Below, in pieces: positions 21,858 through 38,768 of a DNA stretch of 64,000 bases. How positions within the stretch are numbered: the first letter of the stretch is position 1; every line of letters begins with the position of its first letter. This DNA is from Marisa cornuarietis (Eukaryota; Mollusca; Gastropoda; Architaenioglossa; Ampullariidae), in NCBI GenBank assembly GCA_004794655.1, contig SMMW01000125.1, positions 984,001 to 1,048,000 on the forward strand. The letters run 5' to 3'. The notes beneath the pieces were generated by a model. The model made no database searches. It was not told the DNA's origin and was given only the letters and a program-made list of their open reading frames with translations. Position numbers and translations under genes: made by a program.

Positions 21858-22040
21858 ATGCCAGCTCTTACAAATAAAAATGATAATCGAATTTGCTGTG
21901 TACCTCAATGTACAGTTAATGCCTACAAATGTCCAACATTATCCTTCCATGAAATTCCAAATGATGAGCAAATAAAGAAGCTTTGGCTTGTAAGAATTCG
22001 AAGAGACGAAGGGCCACTCTTTCGGATAAGCGTGATCGTG
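21858..22040 (+). CDS. THAP-type zinc-finger domain, N-terminal half (orphan exon)
   Basis: From the ATG at 21858 (an in-frame ATG at 21840 is possible) the frame reads a start of the type found in THAP DNA-binding domains: CCVPQC supplies the first Cys pair, followed by LSFHEIPND, KKLWLVRIRRD and GPLFRI. The second zinc pair (C-x2-H) and the AVPTIF-like end are missing and should lie in a downstream exon, which I did not find before 22900. The exon end is uncertain; AGC|GTGATC near 22034 is a weak donor. THAP domains bind DNA and occur in P-element-type transposases and in host regulators. The next plus-strand coding material is the transposase relic and the DUF4806 gene. Confidence 0.6.
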
Positions 22041-22180
22041 ACTTCGAATTCCCTATCACTGTTTTCTTCTCTCGCTACATCACTTTTTCTTCATTCCATT
22101 TTAACCATCGTTAATCAGTATAAGGATTTAAAATTCTGATTTTAGAATAATTATTGTGTTCGTAATCTAAACTTACAGCA

Positions 22181-22323
22181 CGTGGGCATACCTATTTCAT
22201 ATTACCGAAAACGTAATCGCTTGTAACAATTAATTAGCTGCTAGAGGTCCAATCTTGCGTGTTTGCTGGGACAATTGTTATGAGCGATTACGTTTTCGGT
22301 AATACGAAATAGCTATGCCCACG
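22181..22323. mobile_element. MITE with about 55-bp terminal inverted repeats
   Basis: CGTGGGCATACCTATTTCAT with ATTACCGAAAACGTAATCGC on the left is repeated in inverse at 22272-22323, with about 90% match over some 50 bp. The two arms enclose roughly 40 bp. Almost the whole element would fold into a hairpin. No target duplication was obvious. It lies between the THAP exon and the transposase relic. Confidence 0.7.
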
Positions 22324-22736
22324 CCCTAGCTAGGGTGAATATTGTAACGTCAGTTTGCCCATTGCCAGGCATTACCCGACCAAACGCCAGCGTTTGCCAG
22401 CGTTCGCTGTGCGGCGCGCAATGCGATGAGATCGATTAAGATCGGTAGCTGCTTACTCGCCACGATTTAAACAGATGAAATAATAATTATTTTATATATC
22501 TTTAAGTAACTTATAAATATATTTTATACTTCATGGTTGGCAAAGTTTCAAAAAATATAAAGTATATATAATTTATCAAGAACGCTCACTCGCGCAAACA
22601 TTCGCACGTGTTCCTGTTTCTAGCCCTATATATAGCGAGAAATTTTCAGTTTCCGTTCCTTTCTCCCCTGTGCGAAATCGCCGAGAGGTGGAAGCACTTG
22701 CCTTTCAAGCAACAGCGAGTTTCACGTTCTCTGATT

Positions 22737-22897
22737 TTCATCGCAAGCGTTCAAGGTAAAACTAATATCTGATTTTAAATATTCGTCGATCAGTTTCTCA
22801 CTCTCTGATTTTCTCTGGTTTTCACTTGAGATCATAACATTTCATCGACAGCGTTTAAGTTAAAACTAATTTGATTTTAAATATTCGTCGATCAGTA
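22737..22897 (+). repeat. Imperfect tandem duplication upstream of the transposase relic
   Basis: A block of about 55 bp (TTTCATCG-AAGCGTT, AAACTAAT, GATTTTAAATATTCGTCG, ATCAGT) occurs at about 22737-22790 and again at about 22842-22897. It sits after a TATATATA run (22560-22640) and just before the decayed coding start, so it is probably the element's own 5' leader or promoter. Confidence 0.65.
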
Positions 22898-22914
22898 TCT
22901 AAAATTTATTAAAG

Positions 22915-25060
22915 ATGAGCAATTCCTTATATAGGATTGTATACAAAGCAAAGTAGAGACGCATCAAAAGACGCGCCACTAGGGAGATGGATGAGTGTTG
23001 GTCTGAGGCAAGATCTAGAATTGAAAGAGAAGTAGAAATTAACAATGCAATTAACTTTTTAAATGAGGGAGACAAGGATTTGTCTCTGCATGAAGACCGT
23101 GATCTCCATATAGTTAAGAACATGGAATTACTGTTAACCAAGATGTCGATGATTAGTGCATTTAGTATGGAATTAGATTGATAAGACATTAAAAAAATTG
23201 GTACTAGTGGAGAACAGGATTCTTTTGACAAATGGAACAGTCTTTTAGACTCAGATATTGTTCTGATTCCGAAAATTGTAAAAATGATGATTATGGCAAT
23301 ACTATAGCCTTGTGCATGAATTGGAAAGGTGGGCCTCATCATTTAACATTCTGTTTGTAGCTATTGTTGCCCTTTTATCTTTGTTGAGGGCTTATCATCC
23401 CTCTCGGCTAAAAGATCCACAGACTATATAGTGAAAACTTCCAAGCATATCAACGTCAAAACAATAGAGGGTGTATCATACTATCATTTTGGCATTACCA
23501 ACTGCTTAGCGCAATTAAAATGTTTGGCAGACTATTTGCTAAGTCTACCATCCAAACTAGTGCCAGTAATTTGCCTCCAGATAAATGTTGATGGCTCGCC
23601 ACTTTTCAATTCATCTTCTACTCAGTTTTAGCCAATAACTGGTAATGTATGTAAACCAATTGAAACTGATCCATTTTTGATTGGCCTTTATTGTGGGGAA
23701 TGCAAGCCAGGTAATATTGATGAATATTTATGCGATTTTGTTGAGAAGATGAAAACACTTCAAGATGCACCTGCTCACCTGCTTAACATTGTGGGTACAA
23801 ATTATCCAGTCCATGTTTGTTTATCTAGTTTTATTTTGTGACACACCAGCACGAGCTTTTATAAAAAAAAAGACAAAGGGTCATTCAGGTTACTGGGGTT
23901 GGGATAAGTGTTGTCAAAAAGGAGAATGGGCAGATAAGGTAATTTTTCCAGAAGTAGATTTTCCTTCCCGTACTGACACTGATTTTCATGAAATGCAATA
24001 TGTTAATCACCAAAATGGTGTTTCTCCCCTTAGCCATCTGTCTGTTGGTATGGTCACACAGTTTCCACTGGACTATATGCATTTAGTGTGTTTAGGTGTC
24101 ACTAGAAGACTGCTGTGCTTTTGGCTAAAGAAACCTGTCAGCAAAGGTATTAGGCTTGGGTTTGATGCAATCAAACAAATCTCGATTACTCTTCAGCAGT
24201 TAAAGGGCTACATTCCTAGAGAGTTTTCTAGGAAATGTCGTGGTCTTAATGAAATGTGGAAAGCTACTGAATTCAGGCAGTTCCTGGTTTATAGTGGTAT
24301 TGTGGCTTTAAAAGGAAACATATCTGGGCTTTTATATGATTATTTTCTTCTTTTATTGTTAACATATATTGCTTAGCAAGTTCAGACCTTTGGCAAACCC
24401 ATGCTGATTATGCCCATAGTCTTCTATGTATGTTTGTAACAGAATCTGCAAAGATTTATGGCCCTGGATTTTTAACATATAATATTGCTGCAGATGTGAA
24501 AAAGTTTGGACCATTAGATTCATATTCAGGATTTCCGTTTGAAAACTTTTTGAGAAGTTTAAAAAAACTTGTACAGAAGCCCCAGTTTCCACTAGAGCAA
24601 GTAGTTTGGAGACTACTGGAAAAAAATTAAAGGCAGCATCAGAAAGAAAAATGCAGTACTATGATATTCGAAGAAAAGATCTTGTAAATGGGCCTGTGCC
24701 TTTTTAGAATTTATTAAATGTGATCAGTATTCTGAAATTAATTTTAAAGGATTTTGCTTTTCAGTTACAAACAGGCAGAATTGTGTCAAAATAAAAAAAT
24801 CACATCTATTTAATTCACAACATTTTGGTTGTGAAGGATGCTTCAGATCCTGTTGTAATTGAGCGCTTTATCAGACTTTTGAATTTCCACTGAAATCTTC
24901 AGACTTAAGCATCATATGTGCGTATGGACTTTCTGGAAATTTAGAGACAGCCGAAATCTGGAAAGTTAAAACTAAATGCGTACAAAATTCCATACAAAGA
25001 CAGGTTTGTTCTCATTCCATTTGATCAGCCTGTAAATCAGTTTTGCCTAGTTTTCACCTA
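22915..25060 (+). pseudogene. Dead copy of an animal tnp2-like 'transposase domain-containing' gene
   Basis: Translating across several frames recovers blocks in the order of this large animal repeat-gene family: ERWASSFNI, LSLLRAYHPS, LKDPQTI, YYHFGITNCL, LQINVDGSPLFNSSS, LIGLYCGECKPGNIDEYL, then CDTPARAF, KGHSGYWGWDKCCQKGEW, FPEVDFPSRTD, MVTQFPLDYMHLVCLGVTRR, YIPREF, WKATEFRQFLVYSG, FGPLDSYSGFPFENFLRSL and KPQFPLEQVV. The longest open piece runs 23765-24376. Stops and frameshifts (for example near 23180, 23630 and 24376) show it is not functional. From memory, members resemble the CACTA/tnp2 transposase group; that assignment is tentative. The relic lies about 950 bp upstream of the DUF4806 gene, on the same strand. 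Confidence 0.75.
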
Positions 25061-26008
25061 ATTTCTCAATCACAGCCATTTTCTGTTTTCCTTTTTATAT
25101 TGTAACAGCCAGGTATATGAAATGTAAATTGTGCATATCTGCAGTCACAGTCCCCCTAAATAATTTTGCACAATATTTGAATGAAATAATGACAGAACAT
25201 AACGGTTTATAATATATTGCAGAAATGTTTTTAACTTTATTCTCTTTTTTTCATTTCTTTCTTTTACCTGTGGGTTTGTCACTAAAGTTGTTTACTAGGT
25301 TCATTAGTACATCTTTTTGTTAAACCCCACACTTTCACCTAGTCTATTCAGTTTTTTCCAGCAGAATTTGATTAACAATTTACATATTGATTGTAATCAT
25401 ACTGGTATGTGTATATAGATTTTTTTTCAATCATTTTACCTGAATGGATGCAAAGTTAATAAAATACGAATGTACCAGCATTTCATTGCGAAATGAATTT
25501 GGTACATATATGTTTTTATATTAGCATGTTACCCATATCGGTCTTTCTGTACAGATAAATTGTTATTTGTTCAAAGCCAATATAAGTATAGGATGCCAGT
25601 TCTTGTATGGAACCAGTCAATGACACTCCTAAATTATAAAGAGTATTTTTCATGACATTGGTATATTAAGAGTAGACTAGTGCGATTTAAATGAAAACAA
25701 AAGAAATAATTAAAATATAAAGAGGCACTTGCAGAGCTTACTACTTTTAAGGCATAACATTCTTCTGTGACTTGTATCATATAAGGGATATTTTCCTTGC
25801 TCTTCAAAAGCTATTGTCATAGGTGTGTTTCTATCATCTTAATTACACCTTGTAGTAATGCATCATATTTTTTAAATTCAAGAATACCATTTCATAAGAC
25901 TTTAAACTAATTTTAGGCTTTATTAATGTTCTTATATAGCAAAATGTCTCTAGCTTTTACTATTGATGTAAGGTTTTCATGATGTAACATGACTTCTTAT
26001 TTCAAAAG

Positions 26009-29000
26009 ATGTACCACATAATTGAAATCATGGAAGGTGGCAAAACCTCTGCAGCTATTGTGCCTGAGGAATGGCTAATATTAGGCAGTGAGAATAAATA
26101 TTTTTGGCCTGGCTTTGGTGCGGACTCCACTTGGGTCAAAAACCGGAGGAAGCCAGGCCCTAACTGGAATATTTATTCATTTGAAAGAATTATAAAAAGT
26201 ACAGGTAAGTATTTTTTTTTATCTATGTTTGTGCTAATATGATTGTTCTCTCTTAAGAAATAAGTTAAGAATTTCATCTAATCATCTAATGCATTAAGCC
26301 ATACAAACTACCTTTTGTCCTTTGTCACTGTGTGTCATTCTGTTAAGTCAAGTCAAGACATATTTTTCAAGACAAGTGTCCCCCACTATGACGTCCTGAG
26401 TGTGCATAATGCATGTATCTATATGAGTGTGCGTAATCCATGTATGTGTCTGTTTCTCCTATGTATATAGGAGTCTGTTTTATGAGTGTGAATGTGTTGA
26501 TATGAGAGTATGGTTGTTACTGAGTAAGTTTATTGAGGATTGGTCTGTAAGGGGCTCAGAGCAAATTATTGGAAAAAAACTTTATAACTATTTCTTCTTA
26601 TTATAGATTAACTACAGTAAGCCATACATTTTTTTAGTATTTGATGTTCAGTTTATGCTGAATATAGTGTAATGACATGTCTCTATGTATTTTATTTTAT
26701 GACATTTTGGCAGCAACATACCAGAAAAGCATCAGCCTCCTTCAAAAAGCAGAAAAGGACACTGGATTAAGTAGCAGCTGCCTGTCAGATGCTTCTGACA
26801 ACGCCAGGAAACGAAAGCCAGTCTCAAGAAGGATACGGTTAGTGCTTCTGTTTTTTTTTTAATTTGTCATTTGCTTCACCATTTTCAGAATAGACAATTC
26901 AAAAGAAATTATGATAGTGACAGGAACATAAAATGTTTTTGTGATTCAATAAAAAAATTTGCTTCTTTTAGGAGCCCTGACTGTGATGAAAACAGCACAT
27001 CACCACTTCGGACTCCACTGAGACCAGCAACCTCACAATTGAACAGTAAGCTTTTAGATTTTATTTTATTTCTGATCATATATCTAATGTTGTACTTCTA
27101 CATGTCCAATTTAAAAGAAAACATGATTGTTGTATTTTATAGCATTACTTCTAACACAGTCCACGCAATGCTAGTCCTTACTCTCCCCCCTTCCGCTCTT
27201 GCTACTTGTCTACCCATCTTTCTCTGCAGAATCGCTATATTTTCTATGTTCCTGTTACTTGGTGCCTTTTTGTGTTTTCCATCTTTGTTATCTGTTTGTC
27301 ATCAGTACTGTCATTTATTCTTAAGCCCCTCATGTTCTATCCATTTAATTAGTCCATGTCTCTTCCTTGTTTTAAGCGCTAAGACCATGCTCTCTATGAG
27401 TGTGAATATGCGCTATACAAATATTCATTATTATTATTATATCAATTGTTAATCTATAGACAAAATGCTCAAAATAACAAGATTTAAAAAAATTGTGATT
27501 TTTTTAAATCCATTTTTCTGTAAATAGTACAACACATTAGTTGACAGCTGTGTTTGCTTTTCCGTTTCATCAGATTCAAGAAAACGAGCAAGGTCACGTT
27601 CCCCACAAGGGTTACCTCCAGCTCCCCAACCCCCACCAAAACCTCTGAGAATCCCAAGGACACCATCTCCTGTCAGGCCTGTTTTGCGTGATCTCCAGTC
27701 CACAGAATTAGGACCATCTGCTGCTACTAATTGTAAGATTCTTGGAATTCTAGTTAGTAATTATTAAAGGGAATGAAAAGTACCTCTTTCAGTTTGCTTT
27801 ATGCACCTTGTACCTAACATCTTAAATATTATTCATATATATCATTCATATATATATATATATTTTTTTTTTTACTTTAAAGGGGCAAGCATCAGACAGA
27901 TGGCATCATCACCATCAACTACACCACCAGCTTTTACTGACTGTAAGATTTTACATTAACTTCTAGATAGTATATTAACCCTCTTGGTTTGAAATTTGCC
28001 AGGTAGCACAGTTCAAGTTTTCTCTTTTCCAAAAATGTATAGGTTTCTTGGTCTAATGTTTATCTCAGAGCAGCAATAATAAAAAAACAAACTTCACCAC
28101 TGTCGTCTTCGCAGTCTTCAGTTATAAGCCAGTCATTGTAATTTTCATTTTTATCTTGAACCAAGAGGGTTAAGAGGCCTTTCCGTGCCAGTTTTTCTAA
28201 GGGAGATTACATCCCTTTGTACCTACACTTAATAGATGATCATGAAGAGCTTTATCTTTTAACTTTACAGCGATCACCACTAGACCTACAATGTCACAGC
28301 CACCTTTGTCAGCGGCATCTTCTAATGACAGTAAGTTCCAAAAAATACTGTTTGTACATTGAGAGAATTAAAAGTTTGTTTATTTTGGTTGTATAAGGAG
28401 ATTTATTTATCTTAAATGTATTTACTTTATGTCTATACTTCTTAAATATATATCACTATTAAGATAATATTTATTGTTTTTCAGAATTATCCACCGACCT
28501 AATCATTAAGATGTTACCAGCATTTTTTGAGAGAACTTTCAAATATTTTGAGGATGTGAAAGCTGCAATTGAGAGTCTGCATCGAATGATAGAACGTCTG
28601 GAAGCCAGGAATGGGCAAAGCAATGTGGCTTCCAGTCAAGAAACTCCTGCCCTTCCAGATGGCTTCCTCTTTCCACTGAGCGAAGTAACTAAGCTCCAGC
28701 AACTCAACCATGCACTGGCAGAAGAATTCACAAAGCAGAGGATGGTAAGTAAATCATACCAACATTCGAAAGATGTTTATAAATGCAATGAAGCAAAAAA
28801 AGAATGGCCAAGAGAATGTTACTTAAAAGTGTTTACTATTTCCATATTTGTTATGCCTTTTCTTAGGATACTGGCTCAAAATTCGAAGAGTTTAAAGGTA
28901 AAGGAGTTTGCATATGAGATCCTAATTAATATATGAGGCTGTTGATTGTTGAAACATTGTTGGTTTCAGGTTTTGTATCTAAGCAATTTGGGTGGTGAGG

Positions 29001-30411
29001 CAGCCAAAGATGCCTTATATCGAATATTAAAACAAGTTTTTGAACCGCAGTTGTCCATACTCTACAGTATGGAAGGGAGAAAGGGAAAGCTGCGGTTCAA
29101 TAACTTAAAGCACCTGAAAAGCACCATATATGGTAAGTGTAACATTTACAGCATTCGAGTTTTGGGGATGAAGGCTGTAGTTCTAAGGAGATTGCGTTAC
29201 CTTTACAGTGACAATGAGGACCATCAACACTTGACTGATCATTATTTGCTATGCCGACAGGGGCAAGGGGATAGTCGCCCCACAAAAAAGATACTGAGGA
29301 AGCAAGAATGTCAATATCATTAACTGTCTGCATGGAGTTTTCCCCCCTCCCTAACCGACAAAGCTGAGCACTTCCTATGCCGTTGTGCTACCCTGAACCT
29401 GGTGCCATTTCTTCTGCAACTTCTGAAACCTTAAGCATTGATTAACATGCAGAAACAGTCACATTTTTACTTTTACATATGTAAAAAAAAAAAAAAAAGA
29501 CCGGTTTTAAAGCACATAATGATTTTCTCCTTCACGAAAGATGTTAAGGTAACATTATTGCCAAGATATGCTTTTTCATTTTCCTTTGTAGCTTACACTA
29601 ATTTATTTCATTTTCACTTAATAGGCTTGTTTTGTTTTTTTGTGCAGAGGCTATGCAGAGGCAATTTACAGACTTGAATGTGAGCATACTAGATAAATAC
29701 ACGGGAGATTGGCTGGCCATGTCAAGTGACCGTGCTGGAGGCCGCAGAAAGAGGGAGGAAGAGAAGAAGAAGCGACTTATTTCTCAGAGCTGCCAAGAAC
29801 CAATTAGTTTGCACAGAAATGAAAATAATACAAGTTTCAGCAGACAGCACCAGACATGGACCACCACATGTGACCAACAGTCAACAGACTTTCATTGTAC
29901 TGCAGACGAGAAACAAGAGATCAGCAGGGATCAAGAAGAAGGCGCTGAGCAGCTTGAGACTCATGCTGTGAAGAAAGAGGCAGAAATGGAGGTTTCGCCA
30001 CCACATTTTTTCCCACATCAATGGACTGTGAAAAGAAAGGAAAAATCAAGCAATGAGGTGAGATTACTTCAGCCAGAGTGTGAGCCACAAAGTTCAAGCA
30101 CTTGGGAATATTCACAATATTCAGTGACAGACAGTCAAAATCACATCAACCTCATAAATCCTGGTTACGTAAAGAAAGAACCTGAGGATTTTGACACATC
30201 GTCACATGCTGAGCCTGTGACACAGATTAGTAATCATAGCTCTGGGATCAACACAAAGGCAGAGATTTTAAAGCCTAAAAGTGAAGAAGTACCTTTTTTA
30301 GACACTGAGCCTGTGACACAGATTAGTAATCATAGCTCTGGGATCAACACAAGAGCAGAGATTTTAAAGCCTAAAAGTGAAGAAGTACCTTTCTTGGACA
30401 TATTCTATTAA
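26009..30411 (+). CDS. DUF4806-domain protein (nine exons, 619 aa), function unknown
   Basis: Exons are 26009-26204, 26714-26837, 26972-27045, 27574-27732, 27883-27942, 28271-28330, 28485-28744, 28970-29132 and 29648-30411; all phases close over 1860 bp. Residues 1-65 form the N-terminal module usual in this family (MYHIIEI, VPEEWL, WPGF, GPNW). A basic, Pro/Ser-rich linker with RKRARSRSP follows. A short coiled segment (about 240-270) leads to the DUF4806 domain at about 287-368 (FPLSEVTKLQQLN, YLSNLGGEAAKDALYRILK, GRKGKLRFNNLK). The tail, encoded by one large exon, has KRKR-like basic runs, SUMO-type VKKE sites near 472 and 540, and a duplicated 32-residue repeat. A frameshift near 30405 seems to have cut the tail: the next frame reads on to 30544 with another IKKEPEDFE. 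Intron 8 carries a MITE. Nuclear location is inferred from the basic clusters. Confidence 0.82.
26340..26608 (+). repeat. Probable SINE/LINE 3'-tail fragment
   Basis: The segment ends GGGGCTCAGAGCAAATTATTGG, ACTTTATAACTATTTC and TTATTATAG, resembling the 3' ends of invertebrate retroposons that finish in a CTATATAA-type block and TTA repeats. It is in intron 1 of the DUF4806 gene. Its start is not defined. Confidence 0.35.
27140..27442 (+). repeat. LINE/SINE 3' end with (TTA)n tail
   Basis: The block TATGCGCTATACAAATATTC followed by ATTATTATTATTAT is the 3' terminus common to many CR1-like LINEs and the SINEs that use their machinery. The upstream pyrimidine-rich sequence has no coding content I could recognise. 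It is in intron 3 of the DUF4806 gene. Confidence 0.5.
29250..29395 (+). mobile_element. Short inverted-repeat element, copy 3 (degenerate)
   Basis: It shares the ordered blocks GGGGCAAGGGG, CGCCCC, AAAAAAGATACTGAGGA, GCAAGAATGT, ATTAACTGTCTGCATGGAGTT and CTGAGCACTTCCTATGCC with the elements at 16169-16294 and 10361-10501. The left end is eroded. It lies in intron 8 of the DUF4806 gene. Confidence 0.65.
30211..30402 (+). repeat. 96-bp in-frame tandem duplication in the DUF4806 gene
   Basis: Units 30211-30306 and 30307-30402 differ at only a few bases and encode two 32-residue copies starting EPVTQISNHSSGINT and ending SEEVPFLD. The near-identity shows a recent duplication. Confidence 0.9.
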
Positions 30412-31034
30412 AAAAGAACCTGAAGACTTTGAGACATCATGGAATGTAGAAAGAGCATTACTTACAACTCGCAGTAGTTTTGAAAGTAAAATAGAGACCA
30501 AGATTTATCCTACAGAATTGTACCACAATGCTCACTATGCTTAGCGTAAATCTGGTGTACATACCAGTGACAGGATGAATGACGTTTCTTGCCTGTACAC
30601 CATCTCTTCATGAGATCAAAGCAAATGATGATGCAAACAAACGTCTTTGTTACCTTTGTTAAAGCTCTTGAAATTACTTTCAAACCAATACTTCAAAAAC
30701 TATTTTCTTTTTAGGCATATTTTTATTTTGTTTCCAACATTTACTGTTTTATGTTTCTTTTTCATTATTATATATAGGCAAAATGTGTACAATATATATT
30801 AAAAATAAAAATATGTTAAAAATGGCTGTTCAATAATCTAGTAGAAGGCCATTCAATTTTTGTTTTATTAGTGTTTTTTGTTTTGAGTGTCATTCCCTGA
30901 TGGTTACAGGGTTATATATTCTTCTCATCCTACTTCAGAGAGAGGAATCACCATTAAATGTGTGTCCACAACCATATTACTTTCTCTAAGTCTTTTGAGT
31001 TTGTAGAAACTAGTCTGAAAGTAATCTCTGATCA

Positions 31035-31115
31035 GTCCATAGTGCCTTGCTGTGATATAGCCTTAGTTGCTGGCTCTGCGTAAAACACCAATTTCCCCCC
31101 CCCCCTCCCATCACT
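31035..31115 (+). mobile_element. SINE 3' fragment
   Basis: TGCCTTGCTGTGATATAGCC, AGTTGCTGGCT and GCGTAAAACACCAATTTCC match the 3' half of the SINE at 7267-7443 in order. The tRNA-like head is missing. Confidence 0.6.
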
Positions 31116-31309
31116 CTTCAAACTCTCCCTGACTTCTTGTACCCATCACGTTTATGCTCCACTGTAAGATGTGTTCTCTGCATGCGTATTTTTGTTTAGT
31201 AAAATGGTGGTTGAAAATATTTGAATGGCACTGTTTAAATATGCAGTTGAGTTTACACATGTAAATTGTTTAAACAAAGTATGTATGGCTCTGGTAAACA
31301 ATTTTAACT

Positions 31310-31470
31310 TGATTCATTGGTGATTTGGTTATGATGGAATTTGGTTTTTTGGGCCTGAGACGATTTGGTTTTTGGTCTTGGGACGATGTGGTCATACTTG
31401 ATGCGATATGGACATAGCTGGGACGATTTGACTCAGGCTGTGGGACGAAATGTCTGGGGCGAAGTGGCCA
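31310..31470 (-). repeat. Degenerate tandem repeat of an AAATCGTCCC motif
   Basis: On the minus strand, ACATTTCGTCCC, CAAATCGTCCC, CACATCGTCCC and CAAATCGTCTC recur every 25-40 bp. It is non-coding. Confidence 0.5.
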
Positions 31471-33804
31471 GCCCACTGATGAAAACATGTAGGTCCACAC
31501 CATTTGCTTAATCCTTGCCAAATTTGGCAGGATTATTCTCTTTGTCTATGGGAAGGTCTCAAGCTTGTTTGGTTAGTGTACATTGCTTTAGAGCATGTGT
31601 ATTCTTGATGTTACTTTTTTGTTAAACCATGCAATGACTCCAAGCAGGGGAGGAGACTACTATATACTATTCACCAAATACGAAATATCACCCAGAGCAA
31701 ATTTTGGCAACCATGTAATTTGAGCAGGGGAGGAGGAACCTCATGAAAGAAGAGCACTGGAGCAGAAGAGAAAGCCGCATGATGCCTGGCACCACTCCCC
31801 TCCACTACACGTGTGGAGGAAGGGCTATCTTTCCTCTCTTACTCTTTGTCATTTCAGTTGATCTGCTCCGCAAACGCAGTGCACACTGATGGCCAGGAAA
31901 CGGGACATCACCTGAGCAGTGATGGAATGTAGTCTGCTAAATGTTACTAATGGCTCCAAATTAAAAAAAAATGACCAGAAAAAATGTTGACACCGTTATT
32001 TCAGAGGGTCCCCTCACAAGGGGTGGTGGGAGGAAGCAAGAGAGGCTCATGGCAATGACACGTTTATCTCCGCCCATTACCAGACAGTCGGCGGCGCTTT
32101 GTCCCGTTGCCGTTTCATGTGTTTGCACTGACAGCTCAAGTCACCTGGGCAACACCGGCTACATGTCCTAGTCAACAATAATCGTTGACCTTCTAAAAGT
32201 TGTTTTGATGATTGGCTATTTGCAAAAATTCGCGCGGCAACCCTTTGAAATGTATAAACACCTCTGTACAGTGTTTACTGTAGCTTACAATAAACCAGTA
32301 AAATAAAAGGCAAGCAGAAAAAGTACAAAGGAAAAAAAATCAGCTCAAATAAAAACCAAAGAATGGTCTTAGAAGAGGCTGCCATGGACTTGATATATAA
32401 GGCTTAAATGAAATATGAATGCTTCTGAAATGTAGCACCGATTGTAAAACACCTACACTATTAAAAAAAGCTGCCTTATCCACTGTCAAATCCATCCCAG
32501 AACAGATTCTCAACGGGAGCCGACAAGACACAACTCAGATGATCATTTTTCTGAAACTCAGAAATGCTGTCCCATTTTCCCCATTTCCTTCAGTGACTGA
32601 GAAATTAGAATTTTTTTACTAACCAAAAAGCAACAAAAAAACGGTTTTGGAACATTTGAGAATTAAACACTGCCTATTAACACAGCAGCGATCAGCATCA
32701 TGCAATAAATAGCCTGGCTCTAGAACATAAAACCACCATAACAGTGGCAGTTAAGAAAGGAGGAAACCATTTCAATAATGCGGAACCTATCACACTTGAT
32801 ATAGAAGTAATAGCAGAATGAGATATTTAAGTACACTAATGCATGCAGGTTACCCTTCATGAATTCACTTCCACGATATTTAAATATAGGCATGCACACT
32901 GACATGAAAGGTTGTGCACCTGAAGCCACATCAACAGCACACATTGGAGACCAGTTTAGAGAAAGGGTGCTAAAGTACGTCTGTAAATCTTTATTTTTGA
33001 CACATTTAGATATAAATGAGTAATGCATCTTCACTTGTCTTACAAAAAGTGTGAAAAATAATGAGAAAGATGACATACAGAAACCAGGAAAAATCTCATT
33101 GACAACAAAGTTTTCTTTGCTGAGTCAGAATGCTTTATTAAGAGATAAAGTCGTTAATGTAAAGCTCACAACCTAGCTTGGGTTAAAAAAAAAACTGAAG
33201 GACAAAGCAAAAGAAACAGTTTGTAAATTTAAGAAATGTTTGCCAATTAAGAACTACAATTTAGTCTGTAAAAGAAATTGCACAGTCCTTGTTCTATTAT
33301 GCATAATCTTATGAAACCAAGTAAATTTTCAAAATTATATAGAATATCACAGTTTTCTACCTGTTTTATGCATTATAAGAATTGCTTGTGGCTATTGCAA
33401 AAGATCCGAATCAATAAAACTAATCTTGTGTTACAGAAATAGATTCTTGCAAAAGTCAAAGATAAAATCACTGAGAAGAAAACCCAAGCTTCATTTTTCA
33501 GAACTCTTTTTGTCATAAATATCTCTCCCAGGAAAATGACAAGATGAATATTTTGTTAACATGAAAAGATCTTTTCATGATCTGCTTCTGCAAAAGCACA
33601 GATACAAAGTTCTGGAAATCTTGAAACAGTAGGAGTTACTAGTGTCACGTTTCTTGAACAGTGAGGTCAGAAAACTGAACTCAGCATTATTGTCTTGATT
33701 TGGAAAGTTTGTGCTTCCAATAGAAATAGTCTGGTGGTGTTTAGAAAGCTTCAGTAGGAGTGTTTAGTTTGTTCTTTCTGCCTGTCAGCCAGTTCAACGA
33801 TGCT

Positions 33805-38768
<4,964 letters not shown>

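Larger units (their letters stand above)
30545..33804. other. Intergenic region between the DUF4806 gene and beta-tubulin B
   Basis: An AATAAAAATAT run near 30804 could be the DUF4806 polyadenylation signal. A SINE 3' fragment lies at 31035-31115 and a degenerate GGGACGATTTGG-type repeat at 31310-31470. The right part (about 32300-33804) is AT-rich and lies just past the tubulin B stop, so it is probably 3' untranslated sequence. I see no gene. Confidence 0.5.

Noticed and set aside
22899..23342. 147-codon minus-strand frame
   Set aside because: It is antisense to the transposase relic, whose plus-strand blocks match the family; no homology on the minus strand.
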